Shown here in pieces: positions 1-13,320 of a stretch of DNA of 64,000 nt (its first letter is position 1; each line of letters starts with the position of its first letter). This stretch comes from Prinia subflava (taxonomy: Eukaryota; Chordata; Aves; Passeriformes; Cisticolidae). The stretch spans positions 8,135,162-8,199,161 of the forward strand of contig NC_086283.1 in NCBI RefSeq assembly GCF_021018805.1, written 5' to 3'. A model generated the notes under the pieces. It worked only from the letters and a program-made list of their open reading frames with translations, made no database searches and was not told the origin of the DNA. A program made the translations under genes and the position numbers.

Positions 1-1198
1 AGCTGAATTGACGTGACTGTAGAGCAGAGCAGCAACACTCAGCTTAGTTGTGCTGTCTCTGCAGTGTGAGCTCCAGGAGGTGGGTGGGCTACACTGATGG
101 GTGAAGCTCTGACCTGTATCTCACAGTATCTTGTGTTCATCACCTCCCTGGGACACAGAGGTGGACACTCTGAGTAGAGGAAAAAGAACATTAACATGCA
201 GAGGAAAGATCTCGAATTTCAAAATCTGCCATTACCATTTGTGGGACTCATTGTGTGTCAGTAAGTTGGGTTTTGACTTGAAAGAGGCTTTTGTGTAAGG
301 GTGTGCTGGCAGTAGCAGGGGGAGCGTGACAAGATGCAAACCAGAACCATGAGGGGTTGCTCCAGAGCTTGCCACTTCTTGTGGCCTGACAAACATTGCT
401 GAGGGCAGCAGCAAGGATGACACATGGCTGCACACTTGCTCTGGCAGGTAGAGAACATGGCAAGAGGCAACCCCTTCTTCATTCTTTCTTCATCCCTTCA
501 ACTTACCCAAGGGTATGTTGCGCTGTCTTTTCTCTTGCCTCAGGCAGCAAAAAGCTGATTTTCAGCATTAGGAGATGACCAGAAGGCCAGAACATGTAAA
601 AGGATGGAAAAAAACATATGGGGTCAGGAGCTGGGAGTGAAAGGTTGATTGCTTGGGAGTGCTGTCCCTCAGCATGGACCATGGGCAAGCAGAAATAAGT
701 CATGGATGAATAGAAAATAGATGCTTACTGGGAGTTTAATTGAGGGTTCAGACAATGAAATCACAAAAAAAGAGATATTTGTCCTAATTTTAATCTTTGT
801 TTATATTTATGTAGACTTAGAAAGTATGTTCTGTATTTTATAACAGAGGACAAATGCAGAAGAGGGAGAACAGCTAAGTGCTCTGTGTCTCTGCCTGCTA
901 TTTTAACAAGTCCTCACGCTGATATGGGTTTGTAGCAGCATTTGGTAAGAATTCTGTGCTTTTTACGAAGTTACCAGCTAGGTCACAAACTCATTATACC
1001 TGTCACCTCTTGGATGAATGAAACAGTATGATTGTTGAAATGATTGTTAAACGGCTGATGTTGGTGTCCCTTGGTCAATTTAAAATACTAGTCTTACTCT
1101 TTTAGGGTATTGACAGTGTCATTACATTGATGGGCAACAGTTCTTCAGTTGGGTTTGGTTCACTGTTTTTGTTTGTTGAAACACTGTCAAAAGATACA

Positions 1199-1331
1199 AG
1201 TTTGTTTTTGTTTTGTTTTGGTTTGTTTGTTTGTTTGGTGGTTTTTTGTTGTTGTTGCTGTTTGTTTGTTTGTGGGTTTTTTGGTGTTGGGGGGGCGGGT
1301 GGGTGGGTTGTTGTTTGGTTTTTTTTGTTTG
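1199..1331. repeat. G/T-rich low-complexity tract
   Basis: Runs of GTTT, GTTG and T interspersed with G runs on the plus strand, with almost no A or C. Open frames across it are compositional artefacts. Confidence 0.95.
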
Positions 1332-4300
1332 TATGCAGAAAGCCCAAGTTTCAACATTCAGGATATGGACTTTTCAAAAATATGATGGAGTCTTCGGGCA
1401 GGAACTAAGTTGTGTTCCTGCCAGGTCTGAGCTGCTGCCTGGGGAAAACAAGCAATAGAGGAAAGGCTACAAAGACAGTAATTTTTTTTCTTTTGACAGC
1501 TGGCTAATCTATCTGAATTTGGAAGGTCATAGTCAGCAGGCATAGAAGGAGTAATAATAGCAGAGTGTATGTTAGAGAATGCCCGGCTGCTTTATGGCTA
1601 TTAGGAAAATACCACAGGAATTAGTTTTTAAAAATAGTTCAGCATTACAAACACAAGGGGTGGAACTGTGGCTGCAGGAAAATGGTCTAGCTTCTTTGTT
1701 CCTAAAGTCAAAAAATTCCTGTTTGCTTAATATTTATCTGGAGAAGTAAATTGGCGTCTTGTGCCAGAGAAAACAGCGCTTGGGTTCAGCAAGTCCTGAG
1801 GCAAAGAAACTTTATTATTGTTTGGGCAGGATCTGGGAAACGCTGCCAGGTGCTGTGCTTGATACCTAACTTGAATGTTCCTTTTAGATGGGGAGGCCCA
1901 AACTTAAAAGTATGCAGCTGAGGAGAAAGGCTTTGATAGCCTGCTTTTCATCAAAAGCTCAAGACCACAGCAGCAGCAGAGCGCTGGAAGATGGAGAAGA
2001 AAAAGCTGAGGTGTTGGAACAAACTGGGGGGTAAAGTGCTTTTGGAGAAACCTTGGAAGCTTTGTGAGGAGGAGGAGGGAGAGGAAGAGGAAGTGTGGGG
2101 GGATGAGCGATACAGAAGGTGGGAAGCTGTACCCCCACATGGTGTGCTGTGGTGAGCACATGCAGCTCCAAAGCCCACAGACACACTTCCCACGGGCAAG
2201 ATAAGAAACACTCCAGCTCTGAGTTCACAGCCCTGGCTCCTTGCTGCTTAACCAAAGACTTGGTCATGCCTAGAAGCACCACCAGTGCCCACTCACCTGC
2301 TGTCAGTCCAGTGCACCCTTAGTATCCCTGGCACTGTGGGGTGGGCAGCGCAGGCCTGATGGGCTGGGAAAATTCCAATGGTTGGGCTTCATGGACTGCC
2401 CACCTGGGAAGGCTCCGAGGCAAATGGGAATTCTTCCAGTCTGATTTGTAGGGACTTGGTTTGAATCTGTTCACACCTGGAGGCTCCAGACCTCACTGAA
2501 GCTGGGGCAGTAATGGCAGGATTGGGTCCTGACCAGAGTCAGAGCCTCAGCTGGGGCTGGTAGCAAGCAGCACGATCTCTCCACCAGCCCAGGGTTCAAA
2601 TGACTGGAACTAGAAGAGGCAGCTTGAGGAGGCATTTTACAGGTGAGAGTACTTCAAGCATAGTGTTTATACAATTGCTGGCAGTTCTGTTGAAGAGCTT
2701 TTGACAGGTTGATGTCGCTGGAAGCTCTGCAGCAAAGTAGTAGTGTCCTGAAATGTGAGGCTGCAAGAGCTCTCCCTTTGTCTTGTCCTCATGCTGCCCT
2801 GGTTTGTGGTGGTGCAAGTGCAGTGTTTAAGTCTTTGAATGCTTGTGGCTTTGTTTAATTGAAGAATCTACTCTGAAGCCCTTACAGTGGTCTGCATATG
2901 AGATAGGAATGACATGTTGTACCTAGGTAGGAAGAAAAACAGCTGTGGTGCATGACAGAACATGATAGAGAAGGGAGGGATGTTACATTTCAATACTTTG
3001 ATGTGGGCAAAAGAGGTTGTTCATTTTCAGATACAGGACATTTTAAACAGGAGATTTTAAAATAGGATTTTAAACAGCATTTCTTACTTTGAGTAAAAAC
3101 TCCATTTACAGCACCTGCTTTGAACTGCTGCTTGGATGTTTGTTTCTGGAGAATCTGGAGAACATGCAGTGAGTTTCCCAACTGCTTGGCAAGGAACAGG
3201 GGCCTATTAAAAATTAATTAAAGGCTGAGATAAATCCCATACAAATAGCTCAGAGACTGTGGTGAATTAATCAGTGTCTGATATATTTGCTTGTCTCATG
3301 GCTGCCCAAGATCCTTTGCAACGTGTTTTGGGTTTCTTAGCTTTGAGATGCCCTGTCTACCAGTTCCTCCAGGAGAGAATGTCAGATGCTTTTCTTTGAG
3401 CAGCATTTTAATGTCTCACCTGACTCTGGTGGTGAAAAAGGGATGAGTGAAAAAGTTCCAGGCCTCTGGAAGTCAAAGACGTATTAATAGCTTCTCCCGT
3501 TCAATAATGCTGGATAAGAGAAGCTTTTAATTGTGTTACTGCTTTGAACTAGCTGCTGTTGCAGGTTAGGCTGGTTGACCTGAGTCTCTGTGACTGAGGT
3601 CAAGAGGACAGTGTGTGGCAGGAGAATTTGTGAGTTCAAGTGAATGGCACTTACCTACTCTGGGTGCACAATATAAGCATTTGCTCACTTCTCTTATCTA
3701 TCATGTGGGTAAGTTTACTCACCCTTCTTACAGCAATATGAAAAAGGATGTGGAGAGGTGCACAGAGAAAATTTCTACTCATCCCTTGAATGTGTTCAGC
3801 GAGCTCACAAGCAGCCTGACCCCCTCAACTGAAAGGCTGGCGGGCAAGGCTTGAGACCACTGGAACAGCCTGTGCCTGTTCTGCTGCAGCTCTGTGCAGT
3901 TCCCTTATGAGTGTAAGAGGTTTCTCTTCTCCAAAGGGAGTTGTGGCCACTGGATCATGAATCAGGGGTTGTCTTTATGGAGTGTCAGGACAGAGCTATC
4001 ATTCCAAGGATATTTTTAATAGCAAGGTTTGAAAATCCCCCTCACCTAATATTTTGTATGCTGCAAGATTACCTGGTAGTTGCTGTTGGCAGCCTTATGG
4101 TTTGCTGTGTTCCCAGTCTGTTCCAGGCAGACTGGCTGTTGTAAAACTCACAAGTCTGTCAGTTCAGGGCCAGAAATGGAGTCCAGTTGTTTTGCAGTTG
4201 TGTACTGCTGAGTGCAAATTGCAGGATTTCTTGCATTCCCCATTTGTGCCTCCTGTAGTTTCATGCATAGCTGCTTCTTGAAGTGTCACAGTTCCAGTCT

Positions 4301-7300
4301 GTTCGCTGCATGCTCGGGATATTGCCTTATTTGTGGGGGCTTGTGTGGTTTGTTACCTGCAGACTCAGACCCATTTGCAGCACACGGGATTTCAGGTGGA
4401 GCAGCAAGTGCAGAGCGTGGCAGGGAATGGGCTCCTCTGGTGAGGTCTCTGTTTAGGGAGGAAGCAGACTTCCGTATCAGGGAAGGAAAGCTCCTTACTT
4501 GCATTAGGGCACACGAAAATTTGAATTTGCCCTGTATGTATCTAGTAGCCTAGCTGATACCTCTGGCAAAACCTGAGAGAGAAATGAAGAGAGTTCCACA
4601 CACTAGGGAGCACCTGGTCACACCTGGTCACAGCCAGCCACAGAGAGAAGTAGTCACCATTTGTGTTTGCTGCAGTGCCAAGCACACTCTTTGGATGAAG
4701 TGGTACCCTGGGAGGGGATGGCTGAATGAAAGATGAAGAACAGTGTTATGAAGAACTTGTGTGAGAGGCTGTGGGCTAGAGCTCTGCGGCCAAGCTGTAG
4801 TTGAATCCTTACAACTCCCATCTAGCTCTCTAACTGCCAGTGTAATCTGATCAAAGGCCATATGGTGATGAAGGCATTCTTGATGTACCACGTACTTTCT
4901 CTACCTATGTTTTGTATTAATGTAATATTTTTTCTAGCCTGTCACATATCTTTATTTGGCAAGCAAATTACTCTGAAAAATCCTGGCAGAGCAGTTCACA
5001 GTGAATTTCATAGTGAGTGTGCCAGCACTGTTTGCTAACACACAGATGAGCTGCCAGAATGCCGAGGTCTCCCAACCCCCAGAAAACTGCCTGATGTACC
5101 TTGTGAGTAATTAAATGTTACTCAGTTGTAAGAGGCAACCTTCAGTCATAGAGTTCACACAACTGTAGTACCTTTAAAATCAGGATAGAACCAGTGGCAT
5201 ATGACAGGAGAGTGACTGAACTGCTCACAGTTTAATGACCCCTCTATCTAACAGGTTCCATGTAAATCGATGTGCACCATAGAGTAGTAGACTTTATTAC
5301 TAGGGAGCAGTTCCAGTGGCTTCAAACCCTGTGTATTCTCAAATGGCTAAAGGAATCCCCATGACTACTTGCAAGAATCCTCCGTGTTTGAGAGAGAACA
5401 CTCAGCACTGGGAAAAGGAAACTTTGAAGAGCTCCAACAACTTTGGTCCTCCAGCTGATCCAGAAACTGATATAAGATGACAACATTCTTTGAGCCAACT
5501 CAGAACTTCAGAGGGATGGAAGTCAAAGTGTCTCTCTTGGACACCCCTCTGAATTCTCTTAATCAAATTTCTTGCAGTTATTTTCCTAATTTAAAACATA
5601 ACTGGCACTGCTCACTAGTTACTTTTGTTTAGTTCTCTACACACATTGTGCTGGATGTCAGGGTAGTGTTTGCTGAGGATTCTGGTGGTGTCATCACCAG
5701 CTGGCGTGGCACACATTGCTTGAGCTCCCAAATCAGGAGCTCTGGCTTTTGTGCTAGACTTGAACCCAGGGGTGTGAGGATCAAAGTCAGTTTTCATTGG
5801 AAGGCACTTTTTTTTCTGTTCTTTGCAGTTCAAAGATGCTGGTACTGAACTGGAGTGCATGCATGCCACAGTAATCCTGCTTCACACATAAGGGAATTCT
5901 GTCTTAAACCACTCTGATAGAGGAAAAAAATCTGCTGAGTCCACTTCTATAATTTTTTTACCTAAAATGGGGGCAGTGCAAAAGGCGAGCAAAAAGGTGA
6001 TGTGGTCTTCCATTTCTGCTGGGGCACTATGGTATCAAAACAGCGATGGTATCTTCCTGAAATTCTTTGAGAGTTTCAATCTCAAATTTTAGCACTGGTA
6101 TTGTATACAAATGCAGTAAAATCATTCTCTGAGTACACACTATACTTTTATCTTTCCAGATGCTTGCCAAACTCAAAATGAATGTATTCAAGAGTATTCA
6201 GGATAAGAGTCTGAAACAGGAACATGGCCTGCTGAAATGCATGGCAAGTTAAAACCTGGGAGAAAAGTGTCACAGAGGCCTGAAGAGAAGGTAAAAATTC
6301 AAAGTACTAAGTTAAAAAAATTCTTGGGGAAGTGCTGTAGTAACTCCTGGTCAGTGGAAAGCAGGATGTGGCTGTGTCATGGAGAGAAGCATCCTTACCT
6401 TGTGTGCCAGATGGATCTTGGCTTCCTTGCTCAACCACTGAATACAGGTCTGGAAGAGGTCAAACAAATGCACAAGGAGAATTGGTAAGAGCAGAGCCCC
6501 TAGAATGTGATTGGATTAATTTCAGGATTTACAATCCTGAAAAATTATGTGGGATTGGTTTCTGAAATATAGAGGTGGTTCAGTCTGTACTGTTGAAAAC
6601 TTGTCTTTATGCTGCCTGCCGGTCTTTGATCTGTTGGCATTTTAAATAAATGGAGCATTGCACACATTCCAAATGCATTTCCTCATGTATCGCTAGGTCT
6701 GCTTATGCAGTGGGTCTGACAAAGGAATCTCCTCAAGCTTTGGAAGTTAATGCAGTGTTCTTTCAAATCATTAGTGAAACCTACCACTAAAAAGTTTTGC
6801 ATTTCTTTCTCAAGCTGCAGGTTTACACCAATGCATTGTTCAACTTCTTGTTTTAAATTGATGTGGAAAATCTGAAGTCATAAAATGCTGTGTGACTACA
6901 GGATGTCAGGATAAAACAGCAGGTAGCATTTTAAACATCAGGAAAACATCAATAATTTGAGTGTGTATAGATAAAAACAAAAATTTGCATCATATTTAAC
7001 TGGACCTCACTTGCTAATTAATAACTCTGTATGTCTAACATTCACAATTCAAATTTTTAAGGCAGCTATAGTTTCTTGTTGCAAATTTTTAAAGGCAGAT
7101 TGAACAACTTTCAAGGTGAGTGTCACAACACATTACTAAAATCAAGAGACTTTGGATCAGGCTGTCTTTCTGATAAATACTGTGCTTCATTAGTAAGGAG
7201 AAATAACTTCTACTGGGGTGTACATAGAGAGACACCTGGCACATGGGTTAAAGGCAGCTGCTACTGTGGCAGCTTTTCTCCAGCAGAACAGATCAGGATG

Positions 7301-8151
7301 ATGGAGGCTGTTGTCATAAATGTTCTTTCCAGGTTGTCTTCTTATGACTATCTGAGTCTTATGAGGGCAATTACTGGGATCTCCACCTATGGTAAAACCA
7401 ATGTTGACCTCCAAGTCTCAGATGATCTATTGAAGGAAACCTAGGGAAGATTTTCTTCAGAATGAATTGGCTTCACTAAAAGCACTCACTAGTGATCTAG
7501 TGACATGGCTCTGATGAGAGATGAGGGCATTGTATAGAATGGAATTTAGAACCAAAAATCTTGTCTTGGTCCCTTCCACTCTACCGATTTTGATATCAGC
7601 TAATTCATAAATGCACACTGCCACTGGTCCCAGTACCTGTCATTTATAAAGAATCTTATTTTCAATCTCCTTGGGGAAAAAGAGTTGAACATGTCTTTTA
7701 AGAACATTCAATTATAAACTGGCAAGAGGTTAAACATTTGATAAATATTTTCATGTAATTTAGTGTCATTTCTTCTGCTTGCTTAAGTTTCTAAGCAGGA
7801 ATTTCTATTACCTATTTACTAAATCCAAAACTATAATCTACTCCATAGGAAGACCTCAGGCCATATCTGCATGCCTTTCTTGAGGCTCATATGGAAAGGG
7901 CAGTTTTGGCTGAGGAGTTTGACTGGAGGGAGCTGCCTGAAAAACACCTGGAGAGCAAGAACTGGAGAAGGATCCTTACAACTGAACACTCCTGAGTGAC
8001 CTCACCTGTCTATTTGAAAAATGGAGAAAAGGCAACACAGAGTCACAGCACAGCTTTGGAGGTGAGTGACCTAGAAACACAGCAGCTCCCCCAGAGCTCA
8101 AAACTACTGCTGAGCTCCTGTCTTGACCTGCAGCTGTTTACAAGTCCGTGT

Positions 8152-8157
8152 TTTATT
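8152..8157 (-). promoter_or_regulatory. NPNT: Alternative distal poly(A) signal AATAAA
   Basis: The first canonical AATAAA on the minus strand after the NPNT stop codon, about 2.4 kb beyond it (transcript context TACAATAAAACACGG). It would give a longer 3' UTR. A chance occurrence is quite possible in AT-rich DNA. Confidence 0.25.
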
Positions 8158-8840
8158 GTAGTAATGAAATACATTGATAAAACAGAGACCTGAATCCTCC
8201 TCTGTCACCTGAGTACTTATTGCTGTCTACCTTCTGAATTATTTCAGATTCTGGGTTCTAGAGACCATTTATAAAATGGGCAAAAAACTCTTGACAGTCT
8301 TGCATCGACAGGGGTTCCATTTTAACTGAGGAATCTCAATTTCAGAAAACTGTAGTAATATGATGAACCAGACTAAAATATGTTAATCTTATATTCCTTG
8401 GCATCTACCAGCAGTTTGTGCCAGTTGAATCAGAGTGAGGAACTATGGCAGCTGGTCCTTCTTGTAAAACAGACATCTAATAGTGCAGAAGCTCTTAAAT
8501 TACCTGTGAGACTTGTCTTAAAGTTAGGTTGAAAACTGTCATTCTTCCTTCTAAATAATAAATATAGTGTTCACTTCATATTATAGTGAAATGTATTTTG
8601 ATTTTTAAAACTGGTAATTAGAACTATTTCACTCTGGGATTGTCATTTTGCAAAGAAAATGGTGACTTTCAATCTAGAAATGAAAACAAGATTCCCAATT
8701 AGTAGCAAGTAACAGTCTTTTTTACTGATTACTTTAAAATAAGGACAAGGTATTTAACTATTCACAGACATTACTGACATATCACAAAATAACATACAAG
8801 AAAAAGATCATACTCATATTTGAAGTAAAATAGTTTAAAA

Positions 8841-8846
8841 TTTAAT
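8841..8846 (-). promoter_or_regulatory. NPNT: Candidate NPNT poly(A) signal ATTAAA
   Basis: The transcript strand reads ACATTAAATTT here. About 45-70 nt further on comes a T/GT-rich stretch (TTTTTCTTGTATGTTATTTT at about 8789-8808) suited to a downstream element. ATTAAA is the commonest variant of AATAAA. No canonical AATAAA was seen between this site and the stop codon. Confidence 0.4.
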
Positions 8847-9124
8847 GTTTACAAACACATTGCTTTTTTCCTTTTCAAAATGTTTGCTGACACAGTTTTG
8901 CAGGAAATTTTCTGTTTGATCAGATACATTTCTGCGCTACACACCATGTTTTGTCCTGCTGGATAAATAGGAAAAATATTTTCAGCCTGGTACTTTGTCG
9001 GGAAGAGGGATTTGGAATATGACCTCTAATGATCTTGCAAATTTGTCTGTGAACTTTGCACAAGACTGAACATGCCATGTAGCTGATATTTTACAATATA
9101 TTTAAGTATTCAAAAGAACTTGTG

Positions 9125-9148
<24 letters not shown>
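9125..9148. repeat. (TA)12 microsatellite
   Basis: Twelve perfect TA dinucleotides flanked by TGTG on the left and CACACA on the right, so the locus is a compound TG/TA/CA repeat. It lies in the presumed NPNT 3' UTR. Confidence 0.98.
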
Positions 9149-9155
<7 letters not shown>

Positions 9156-9227
9156 GTACTTGTTGTTTTTTTTTTAAGCTGTACCACTAACAACATTTTA
9201 CCAATCTCTGGTAATTTTCTTAACTGT

Positions 9228-9290
9228 TACAATTACTTTTAGAGTTGCTAGCAGTGATTGCTACAATTACAATGTTAGAGTTGCTAGCAG
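9228..9290. repeat. Imperfect 36-bp direct duplication in the 3' UTR
   Basis: TACAATTAC and AGAGTTGCTAGCAG each occur twice at a spacing of about 36 bp (AGAGTTGCTAGCAG at 9241 and 9277). The copies differ by a few bases in between. Confidence 0.85.
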
Positions 9291-10538
9291 CCATGATTAT
9301 CCCCACTTAAAACCAAACAGAAGAATTCCCGGGCAAAATGCACAGCACACACATGATAGATAAGTATAAAATTAGTCCAAAGTTTTGATAAATACTTAGT
9401 TCCCACTAGAAGTAATAGTTGTTCTAGTTCTAAAGAATAAAATGCTTATTATATACAGAAGGTTGGGTGGAGTATAAATGTTTGACAAAGACCCCTCGAG
9501 GCATTTCACGGTCTGAATTGTTTGTACAGTGTTAATGCAGCTGCCCATTTTCCTCGTGCCACCTGTGGGAAGGGATCACTCCTGGCAGTGTCAATGGGCT
9601 CAACCTTACAACAGCCAAGTAATCTTCTCCGGGCTGCTCAGTTTTCAGCTGAACCAGGAGTTTCTTGCAGGACTGAGAGCCCTTTAGGGCTTGCTTGTGA
9701 GCTTGATGCAAACTTGTACAGCATTTTCGGATGCCAGTTTCCATCAGGTGAGTGTTTGGTCTTTTGCCTTCAGGACGTTACAAGATGAAAAACTGCACCA
9801 GCATTTTTCAATGAGCACCATTAACTGACTTTCATAATTTGGCATGACCAGCAGTATTGAAGAAGATGCTGAACTCCTGTCTTGTACAGAAAGAAAGTAC
9901 AGCTGCCAATTCCCCTGCAACTACAGCCTGTAAATACTAAAAACATAAATATGTTAACCATATACATATACAGCAGTAGCAGTATTACAGGTTGCAATGA
10001 CTACTCTCTATAGCTGTTTTGGTTACTACAGATGCAAGAGCAAAATAAATGCTATTTCATATATGAAAAACCTTCAAAGGTCCCTTTCTTCAAAGTTCAG
10101 GGCCCAGACTGTCACCAATCCAATGTCACACAAATTAATCAATGAAGGACAGCACTATGGCATGATAATGGCTGTCAGCTAACACTGAAGCTTTGAGATG
10201 GTGCTTTCTTTTACCAGCATTTTTAACTAATTCTCCCTTTTTCACAAGTGTTCCTTCTGTGAGCACTCACCAGACTTAAAAGGGGACAAAGTAATTGCAT
10301 ACCAAATATGATTTAGGGGTAAGGATTAATAGAAAGAACCAGCCTGAGACTGGATTTCCTCCATCCTGGGAGGTGATCCCCATGTATTTAAGTGAAATTT
10401 CCAAGAGATTGCACTTAGCAGACTACTAAGAAGTTGTTGCTCTCCCACTTTTTCTTCTTTCCATGCAGTTCTGTTTCAAGGTTTGGTAGGAATTGCATGA
10501 AGGTGAAGAGGAGATAACTGGTGGTCTCATTGTCTTGG

Positions 10539-10634
10539 CTAATACTCTTCAGAGCAACGTCCTCTCCTCAAGACCACATCATCTAGTCCAATATCCCCAG
10601 TTCTTCCTTTCCCTTTCTCACCTCTGAAAATAAC
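10539..10634 (-). CDS. NPNT: NPNT exon 13 coding part: end of the MAM domain and stop codon
   Basis: 96 nt, 31 residues plus a TAG stop at 10539-10541. The acceptor is CTCTTTCCAG|GTTATT. It encodes VIFRGEKGKGRTGDIGLDDV then VLRRGRCSEEY. Mammals end VVFKGEKRRGHTGEIGLDDV then SLKKGHCSEER. The G-x-I-x-L-D-D-V block and the final cysteine complete the MAM domain. The piece is too short to appear as a long open frame and was found by searching downstream of exon 12 for GLDDV. It joins exon 12 in phase 0 to give IKS|VIF. Confidence 0.95.
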   Translation of the reverse strand, partial: VIFRGEKGKGRTGDIGLDDVVLRRGRCSEEY

Positions 10635-12135
10635 CTGGAAAGAGAAATAGAACAATTTGAGTGGGGGATTAAAAAAAAATAATCACACAGAGATAATTCA
10701 TTAAAAAGTGTGATGAAGGATTCTGGTCTTCATTCAAATTCTCCTCAGGTTTCCAGTAGGTCCCTCAAAAATCACTACCATTTAGTTGTTTTTGGGTTTT
10801 AATTAGCTAGAAAATAAAACTTCCACATTTCTTCCTGATTTCTCATTGGCAGAGGCCTTCCCTACTTACTTAAGAGTTTGCCCTCACTCCCTGATCTTTG
10901 GGTAAGTGGCCCAGTGATTCAGGTCAGCAACCCCAGCTGTCCATGGTGGCTGGAAAAGATCCCAAGCTCAAGTGTAGCATGAGACAGCTCCTGTCAGTGG
11001 TGTGATGGATGGCTGCCCATGCTGACAGCTACTGCCAGGGGGTCAGGAGAGGCACGGGACACGCAAAAGGACACTGACAGAAGTGATAAATTTAGGAAAA
11101 AAAAAGCTAAGAATATAGCAGATATATTGTTCACCTGTTGCAAATGTCCTCATTCTCAGCCTGACATTCATTTACAGCTAACAAAGTCAGGTGTCTTTGC
11201 TACTGGTGCTGAGGTAAACGTTGTAGAAAATTATCTTCACTAATTACAGCCTTAATATTCATTTTAGAGCTAGACACTATGTGTGTCTTGTAGCCTGCTC
11301 CCATCATGAACATTAGGATGTGTGAGCTTTTCAGAGCACCTGGCATTTAAGTCAAACAGGCCCTGAAATACCCAAGCCACTTCTTCAGATCTGAAATAAA
11401 AACTACTTTCACAGGTTGAAGAATAACACTGAGCTTTTGATACCAGTTAATCACACAATGTTTCTAGAATTTCTAGGTATTGGAAGATTCTCCATGGCAC
11501 TTTAGGCAGCCTCTTTTGCTTGCACTAAACCATTTTGTGTTACAGGCATTTTTAGGTCATCATTCACCTCCTTAGCCTGATCAGCTGCAGGGATGCTAAT
11601 GGACATAAAACTACATGTGATTGCGCATGTAATCTCCCTGTTTTACCAAAAATTACTTATTTTCAGTACCTTTGCCCTGGTTTAGCCAGTTACTAATCCA
11701 CAGGGGATGATTCTTCCTGTTTCATGTCACTGTACTATTCAAAGAATTATTCATGATGCATCTTGATAGAGGCTTTTTTTTATAAAAGTCTTTACAGTGT
11801 ATATCTCTATCCATGAGGCTGTTCTTTCCTACGTGGTGATTCCCTTAAAATGGGCTGTACCAGGTAGCTCAGGAAATGATACAATAGCAGCCTGTACTAT
11901 GAGTCTGTTTCTGTAGCTGGGATTTCTTTTTTGTGCATAAAACTAATTTTAAAAAATGCAAAATAAATGCAATAAAATGAACAATCATCTGTATTGTGAT
12001 TCCACTGGCAGAGATTAAACTAGTAAAACAGAGTGAAACTGAACCCAGAAGATGAACACTGCAGTGCTGCACCATTGAAGTATCTTCAGCTTTTCATGCA
12101 AAACCCCCAAAAGCAACACAATCATCAGTACTTAC
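10635..12135 (-). other. NPNT: NPNT intron 12
   Basis: 1,501 bp between the two last coding exons, with donor GTAAGT and acceptor TTTCCAG. No gene, RNA or recognisable transposable element was seen. Confidence 0.9.
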
Positions 12136-12392
12136 ACTCTTGATACCTAGTCCTCGTAAAGTTATGTCTGTGTGTCTCCAGCCATGGCCACCATTTCTTC
12201 CCCAAACAGCTGGGCCTTGAGCACCGTTTTTCCTTACAAAGACTTGGAGGGCACCAGAATGCAGCCCGGGCACCTTATGCCTGAAGGACAGGCACAAATC
12301 TCCAGCCTGAGACATGTGACCCAATGGCAGGATAAGGTGTGCTACTCTCCCTTCTTTGCCCTTGGGATCGGAGATGGTAAGGTACTGCCCCC
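12136..12392 (-). CDS. NPNT: NPNT exon 12: main part of the MAM domain
   Basis: 257 nt, residues 469-554 in the 585-residue model. It starts in phase 1 and ends in phase 0. The acceptor CCACTGCAG precedes five Gs that complete GGQYLTIS, and the donor is AAGAGT|GTAAGT. It encodes GGQYLTISDPKGKEGRVAHL, ILPLGHMSQAGDLCLSFRHK, VPGLHSGALQVFVRKNGAQG and PAVWGRNGGHGWRHTDITLR. DLCLSFRHKV-GLHSG, LQVFVRK and WGRNGGHGWR are nearly invariant with mammals. The third MAM cysteine is in DLCLSF. The SDPKGKEGRVAHLI stretch is the most divergent part. Confidence 0.97.
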
Positions 12393-13294
12393 CTGCAGTG
12401 GAAAAAGCAGTTAGCTGGGGGGGGTTCTTTAGTTTTTTTGACACTACTAGGCTGCAGGGCCAAATGCACAAGAGTTATTGAGAATAAATAAAGGGGTCCA
12501 CAAGGTCCAGGGAGTGTGAAATAAGGTGTACAGAACCATGATTAGTGCATCTCCCTCTTACAGGGTAAGAGTTACAGAGCTGCTCTTTTGTATACATTAC
12601 TACCAGCTTGGGTGTTGCCCATCTTTTTTTTTTTTGACAAAGTAAACAATACCCCTCTCAAAAACTAAATCCTTGTGTATTTCGTCTTTTCTGACGAAAT
12701 GGTCACTGTATGATTTTAAACTCACTGTGCAAATTAATGCACCTTTCAAGCTGCAATGTTTTGCAGTTGGGTAGATAACAGAGACCAGAATAAATGATAA
12801 ACTAAACTATGGCTCTTTCCCTTTCCTTTTGTTTGGGAACTGAGTTAACAAGGTAAGTCTCAAGGTACAACCATTTGCAACCTTGATAGCCTCTTTTATT
12901 TAACTTTAATTTAAACTCTTAATCTGGATTAGATAGAGAAAACAAGAAGCACTAATGATTTCAACATGGCTGTTAACCCCAAATTCTAACAGAAGGAAGT
13001 TGTCAGTGAACATACATACTCAGTTTAAAACCCTATTATTATCTCTTATCATGTATGAAGTAAAGGTGCCTTCCAGAAAACACGCAGAATATGAGAAGCT
13101 AAGGATCTCAGGTATGGCAATATCCATTAAACCTAAAAAGAAAAAAGGCACCAACACTCAGAACTACCCTAAATGAGATCTCACATCTTGGAGAAAACCC
13201 AGACCTATTTGAGATATTTGTACTTTTCATTAAAGCTTTTACAAGGTGAGTGAAAAACCTTTAAAATCTGAAATTACCAAAGAGAAAAAAGTGT

Positions 13295-13320
13295 AAAAAA
13301 AAAAAGAAAAAAAAAAAAAA
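13295..13320. repeat. Poly(A) tract
   Basis: Eleven As, one G and fourteen As on the plus strand, followed by CCCAAACCCC. No transposable-element body was recognised upstream of it. Confidence 0.95.

Larger units (their letters stand above)
1..8840. other. Intergenic DNA downstream of NPNT
   Basis: No exon of a known protein was recognised on either strand. Open frames here (up to 122 codons at 7076-7444) show no domain, codon pattern or splice context that supports coding. In mammals the next gene on this side is TBCK, in the opposite orientation, but none of its exons was identified. The region contains a G/T-rich tract at 1199-1331, a purine-rich stretch at about 1975-2105 and little else. 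Confidence 0.7.
8841..10538 (-). other. NPNT: NPNT 3' untranslated region (probable extent)
   Basis: About 1.7 kb of non-coding sequence between the stop codon and the first plausible poly(A) signal. The far end is an inference. The region holds a (TA)12 microsatellite at 9125-9148, an imperfect 36-bp duplication at 9228-9290 and several TAAAT (ATTTA on the transcript) pentamers. Short open frames around 9522-9788 look spurious. A long 3' UTR is usual for NPNT. Confidence 0.6.

Noticed and set aside
1102..1347. Gln/Lys/Thr-rich minus-strand frame and Cys/Phe/Val-rich plus-strand frames
   Set aside because: They translate the G/T-rich low-complexity tract at 1199-1331.
6162..6252. Acceptor-like TTTATCTTTCCAG followed by a short frame starting MLAKLKMNVFKSIQD
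   Set aside because: The frame ends after about 30 codons, has no partner exon and resembles no known protein.
7076..7444. 122-codon plus-strand open frame
   Set aside because: No recognisable domain, no splice or promoter context, and an overlapping frame on the other strand. Consistent with chance in intergenic DNA.
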